A stretch of DNA of 63,133 nucleotides from Planctomycetota bacterium (GTDB lineage Bacteria > Planctomycetota > Phycisphaerae > Phycisphaerales > SM1A02), in contig JAQBZO010000009.1 in assembly GCA_027622195.1 (NCBI GenBank), positions 1 through 63,133 of the forward strand, read 5' to 3'. The notes under the pieces were generated by a model that saw nothing but the letters and a program-made list of their open reading frames with translations, searched no databases and had not been told where the DNA came from. Made by a program: the position numbers and the translations under genes. Of this stretch, positions 61,749 through 63,133 are shown piece after piece (positions within the stretch are counted from its first letter, which is position 1; each line of letters starts with the position of its first letter).

Positions 61749-61819
61749 GCGAGAAGGGTACTCCCGAACCCCAGAGGGCGGTTCGTGGATACGATGAGTC
61801 ACATCGAAAGGAACTTTGA

Positions 61820-62881
61820 ATGATGATCGAATCAATCTTGTTGGTGGCGGTGGTGGCGATGCAGGGCGGAATCACACTCAAGCCAGGAGTTGCAGCGCCC
61901 AAGCCCGAGGTTGAAGCCTGGTACAAGGGTGACGCGCCGACTTTTTTCGAAGCCGGCAAGGTGTATGTGGTTGAGTTCTGGGCGACCTGGTGTCCTCCGT
62001 GCCGCACCAGCATGCCGCACATGACCGCGCTGCAAAAGGAATATCCCGATGTCGTGATGGTGGGCATCACCGAAGAGGCGATCGCCAAGGTGGAGCCATT
62101 CATCAATTCAGCAGAATGGACTGAAAAAATCGGATACCGCATCGGCGTCGATCCAGACCGCACGACCAACGAGGCGTACATGAAGGCGGCTGGCCGTGGA
62201 GGCATTCCTTGCGCATTCATCATCGGCAAAGATGGCATCGTGGAATGGATTGGTCATCCCATGCAAATGGATGAACCGCTCAAGCAGATTGTGGCTGGAT
62301 CATTCGATCGCAACGCGGCGATGAAGGCTGCCGCAGACGCTGAGGCGAAGACCGTTGAAGATCGCAAGGTGATGCAGGGACTTCGCGAGGATCAAGTCAA
62401 GATGGCGACCGCACTCGGGCAGGGGCTCAAGACGGGCGACTGGACGGATTACATTGCGAAGGCCGATGCGATGATCGCGAAGGCTCCGAAGCAATTGGCA
62501 GATGGACTTCGTGTTCAGAAGTTCAAGATTCTCGTCGGTTCAGCGAATCAGCCAGTGGCGGGATATGAATTCGGCGAAACCCTCCTGACCACCTTCCAAA
62601 ACGAGGCTGAGCGGCTCAATGACATCGCATGGTTCGTCGTGGATGATCAAGATGTCAAAACACGCAACCTCGACTTCGCCCTCCGTGCTGCAACGCGTGC
62701 CGATCAGGCGTCCGAACACAAGGAAGCCGCCATTATCGACACGCTCGCCCGCGTGTACTGGGAGAAGGGTGACAAGGCGAAGGCCATTGAACTCGAGACG
62801 GAGGCCATCGCGCTTCCTTCTGCGGGATCGATGAAGGCTGATATGGAAGAAGCACTCAAGCGTTACAAGGCTGGAGCCTGA
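61820..62881 (+). CDS. exported thioredoxin-fold (TlpA-like) protein with helical C-terminal domain
   Basis: The 353-residue protein has a short signal peptide (SILLVAVVAMQGG). The TlpA/ResA-type active site is FWATWCPPCRTSMP (CPPC), and GIPCAFIIGKDG supplies the cis-Pro loop. From about residue 165 a helical, Lys/Ala-rich, TPR-like region extends to the end. It probably reduces or exchanges disulfides outside the cytoplasm. AAAGGAA lies upstream of the tandem ATGs. Its 3' end overlaps purC by 19 bases. Confidence 0.87.
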   Translation: MMIESILLVAVVAMQGGITLKPGVAAPKPEVEAWYKGDAPTFFEAGKVYVVEFWATWCPPCRTSMPHMTALQKEYPDVVMVGITEEAIAKVEPFINSAEWTEKIGYRIGVDPDRTTNEAYMKAAGRGGIPCAFIIGKDGIVEWIGHPMQMDEPLKQIVAGSFDRNAAMKAAADAEAKTVEDRKVMQGLREDQVKMATALGQGLKTGDWTDYIAKADAMIAKAPKQLADGLRVQKFKILVGSANQPVAGYEFGETLLTTFQNEAERLNDIAWFVVDDQDVKTRNLDFALRAATRADQASEHKEAAIIDTLARVYWEKGDKAKAIELETEAIALPSAGSMKADMEEALKRYKAGA

Positions 62882-63133
62882 CGCGGCGCGGCGGTTCCAA
62901 AGAGCCGCTGCGCAGCCTCTTTATATCGGGCGCGTGTTCCGTTCACGACGTCCAACGGAAGCGTCGGTCCAGGTGGAGTGCGATTCCACTTGCCATCGCG
63001 TTCGAGCGAGAGCAAGAACTCTCGCAAGAACTGCTTGTCGAAACTGGGCTGATCCTGCCCGGGATGCCATTGATCAAGAGGCCAATACCGAGATGAATCT
63101 GGAGTCAGTACCTCATCAATGAGCATGAGTTCA
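62863..63133 (-). CDS. purC: SAICAR synthetase, C-terminal part (truncated by window end)
   Basis: The minus-strand frame enters from the right edge with ELMLIDEVLTPDSSRYWP and continues to QPSFDKQFLREFL, both diagnostic of phosphoribosylaminoimidazole-succinocarboxamide synthase. The stop is at 62863-62865. About 89 residues are visible; the start and ATP-binding part lie outside the window. PurC and PurF belong to the same purine pathway but are far apart here. Confidence 0.93.
   Translation of the reverse strand, partial: ELMLIDEVLTPDSSRYWPLDQWHPGQDQPSFDKQFLREFLLSLERDGKWNRTPPGPTLPLDVVNGTRARYKEAAQRLFGTAAPRQAPAL

Noticed and set aside
1-63133. Insertion sequences, prophage, toxin-antitoxin or defence genes
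   Set aside because: No transposase, integrase, phage structural or known defence motif was found; all larger genes are metabolic, translational, envelope or hypothetical.

Overview
The window is a dense, mosaic-strand stretch of bacterial chromosome with about 58 protein genes, four tRNA genes and one strong regulatory-RNA locus. No insertion sequence, prophage or CRISPR array was seen. The gene set indicates a diderm with lipopolysaccharide (kdsB, lpxA, a Skp-like chaperone) and meso-DAP peptidoglycan (murE with a DNPR motif, murF, mraY, dapF). Together with a Bacteroidetes-type PurF, an archaeal/eukaryotic-type GlyRS and many very short or overlapping gene junctions, this suggests a planctomycete-like organism, perhaps Phycisphaerae. 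That placement is inference from gene content only.

Layout. 0-9.6 kb: tRNA-Met, pyrG, a secreted M1 aminopeptidase, kdsB with a TPR gene, then a def-fmt-queA translation operon. 9.6-13.8 kb: a partial dcw cluster, murE-murF-mraY, abutting convergent mutS. 16.4-20.4 kb: tRNA-Ala, a ZIP metal transporter, a 59-residue small gene and ileS. 20.4-33.3 kb, mostly minus strand: a stand-alone tRNA-binding domain, a PpiD-like membrane protein, rpsD, purF, an MBL-fold hydrolase, lpxA, skp-like, lepA, rimO and a nucleosidase-NadD fusion, with lipB on the plus strand. 33.3-37.2 kb: two tRNA-Glu genes, aroB, parA and a partner. 37.2-42.5 kb: a dipeptidase, two lipoproteins, hypothetical proteins, an amidohydrolase and a flavin reductase.

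The most interesting locus is 42.6-43.8 kb. mraZ, behind a promoter that carries 10-bp-spaced TGGG repeats, is followed by a roughly 265-bp non-coding segment and then csrA. The segment folds into five hairpins, each showing AGGA at its loop, plus one GGA-free hairpin, and ends in a textbook intrinsic terminator. This is the architecture of a CsrB/RsmZ-type RNA that titrates CsrA. The csrA Shine-Dalgarno lies in a sixth AGGA-loop hairpin, which suggests autoregulation. To my knowledge this class is characterised mainly in Proteobacteria, so its presence between mraZ and csrA here is notable.

44-53 kb: an apparent operon links a lipoprotein and dapF to an M20 peptidase, a class III aminotransferase, AstA, AstD and an arginase-family ureohydrolase. 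It looks like a variant arginine succinyltransferase pathway in which the ureohydrolase and the M20 peptidase stand in for AstB and AstE. 53-63 kb: glyS, an SDR, folE, an anchored hypothetical protein, a HutG-like ureohydrolase, a ROK kinase, a DadA-like oxidase, a Gfo/Idh oxidoreductase, folD, a thioredoxin-fold protein and the 3' end of purC.
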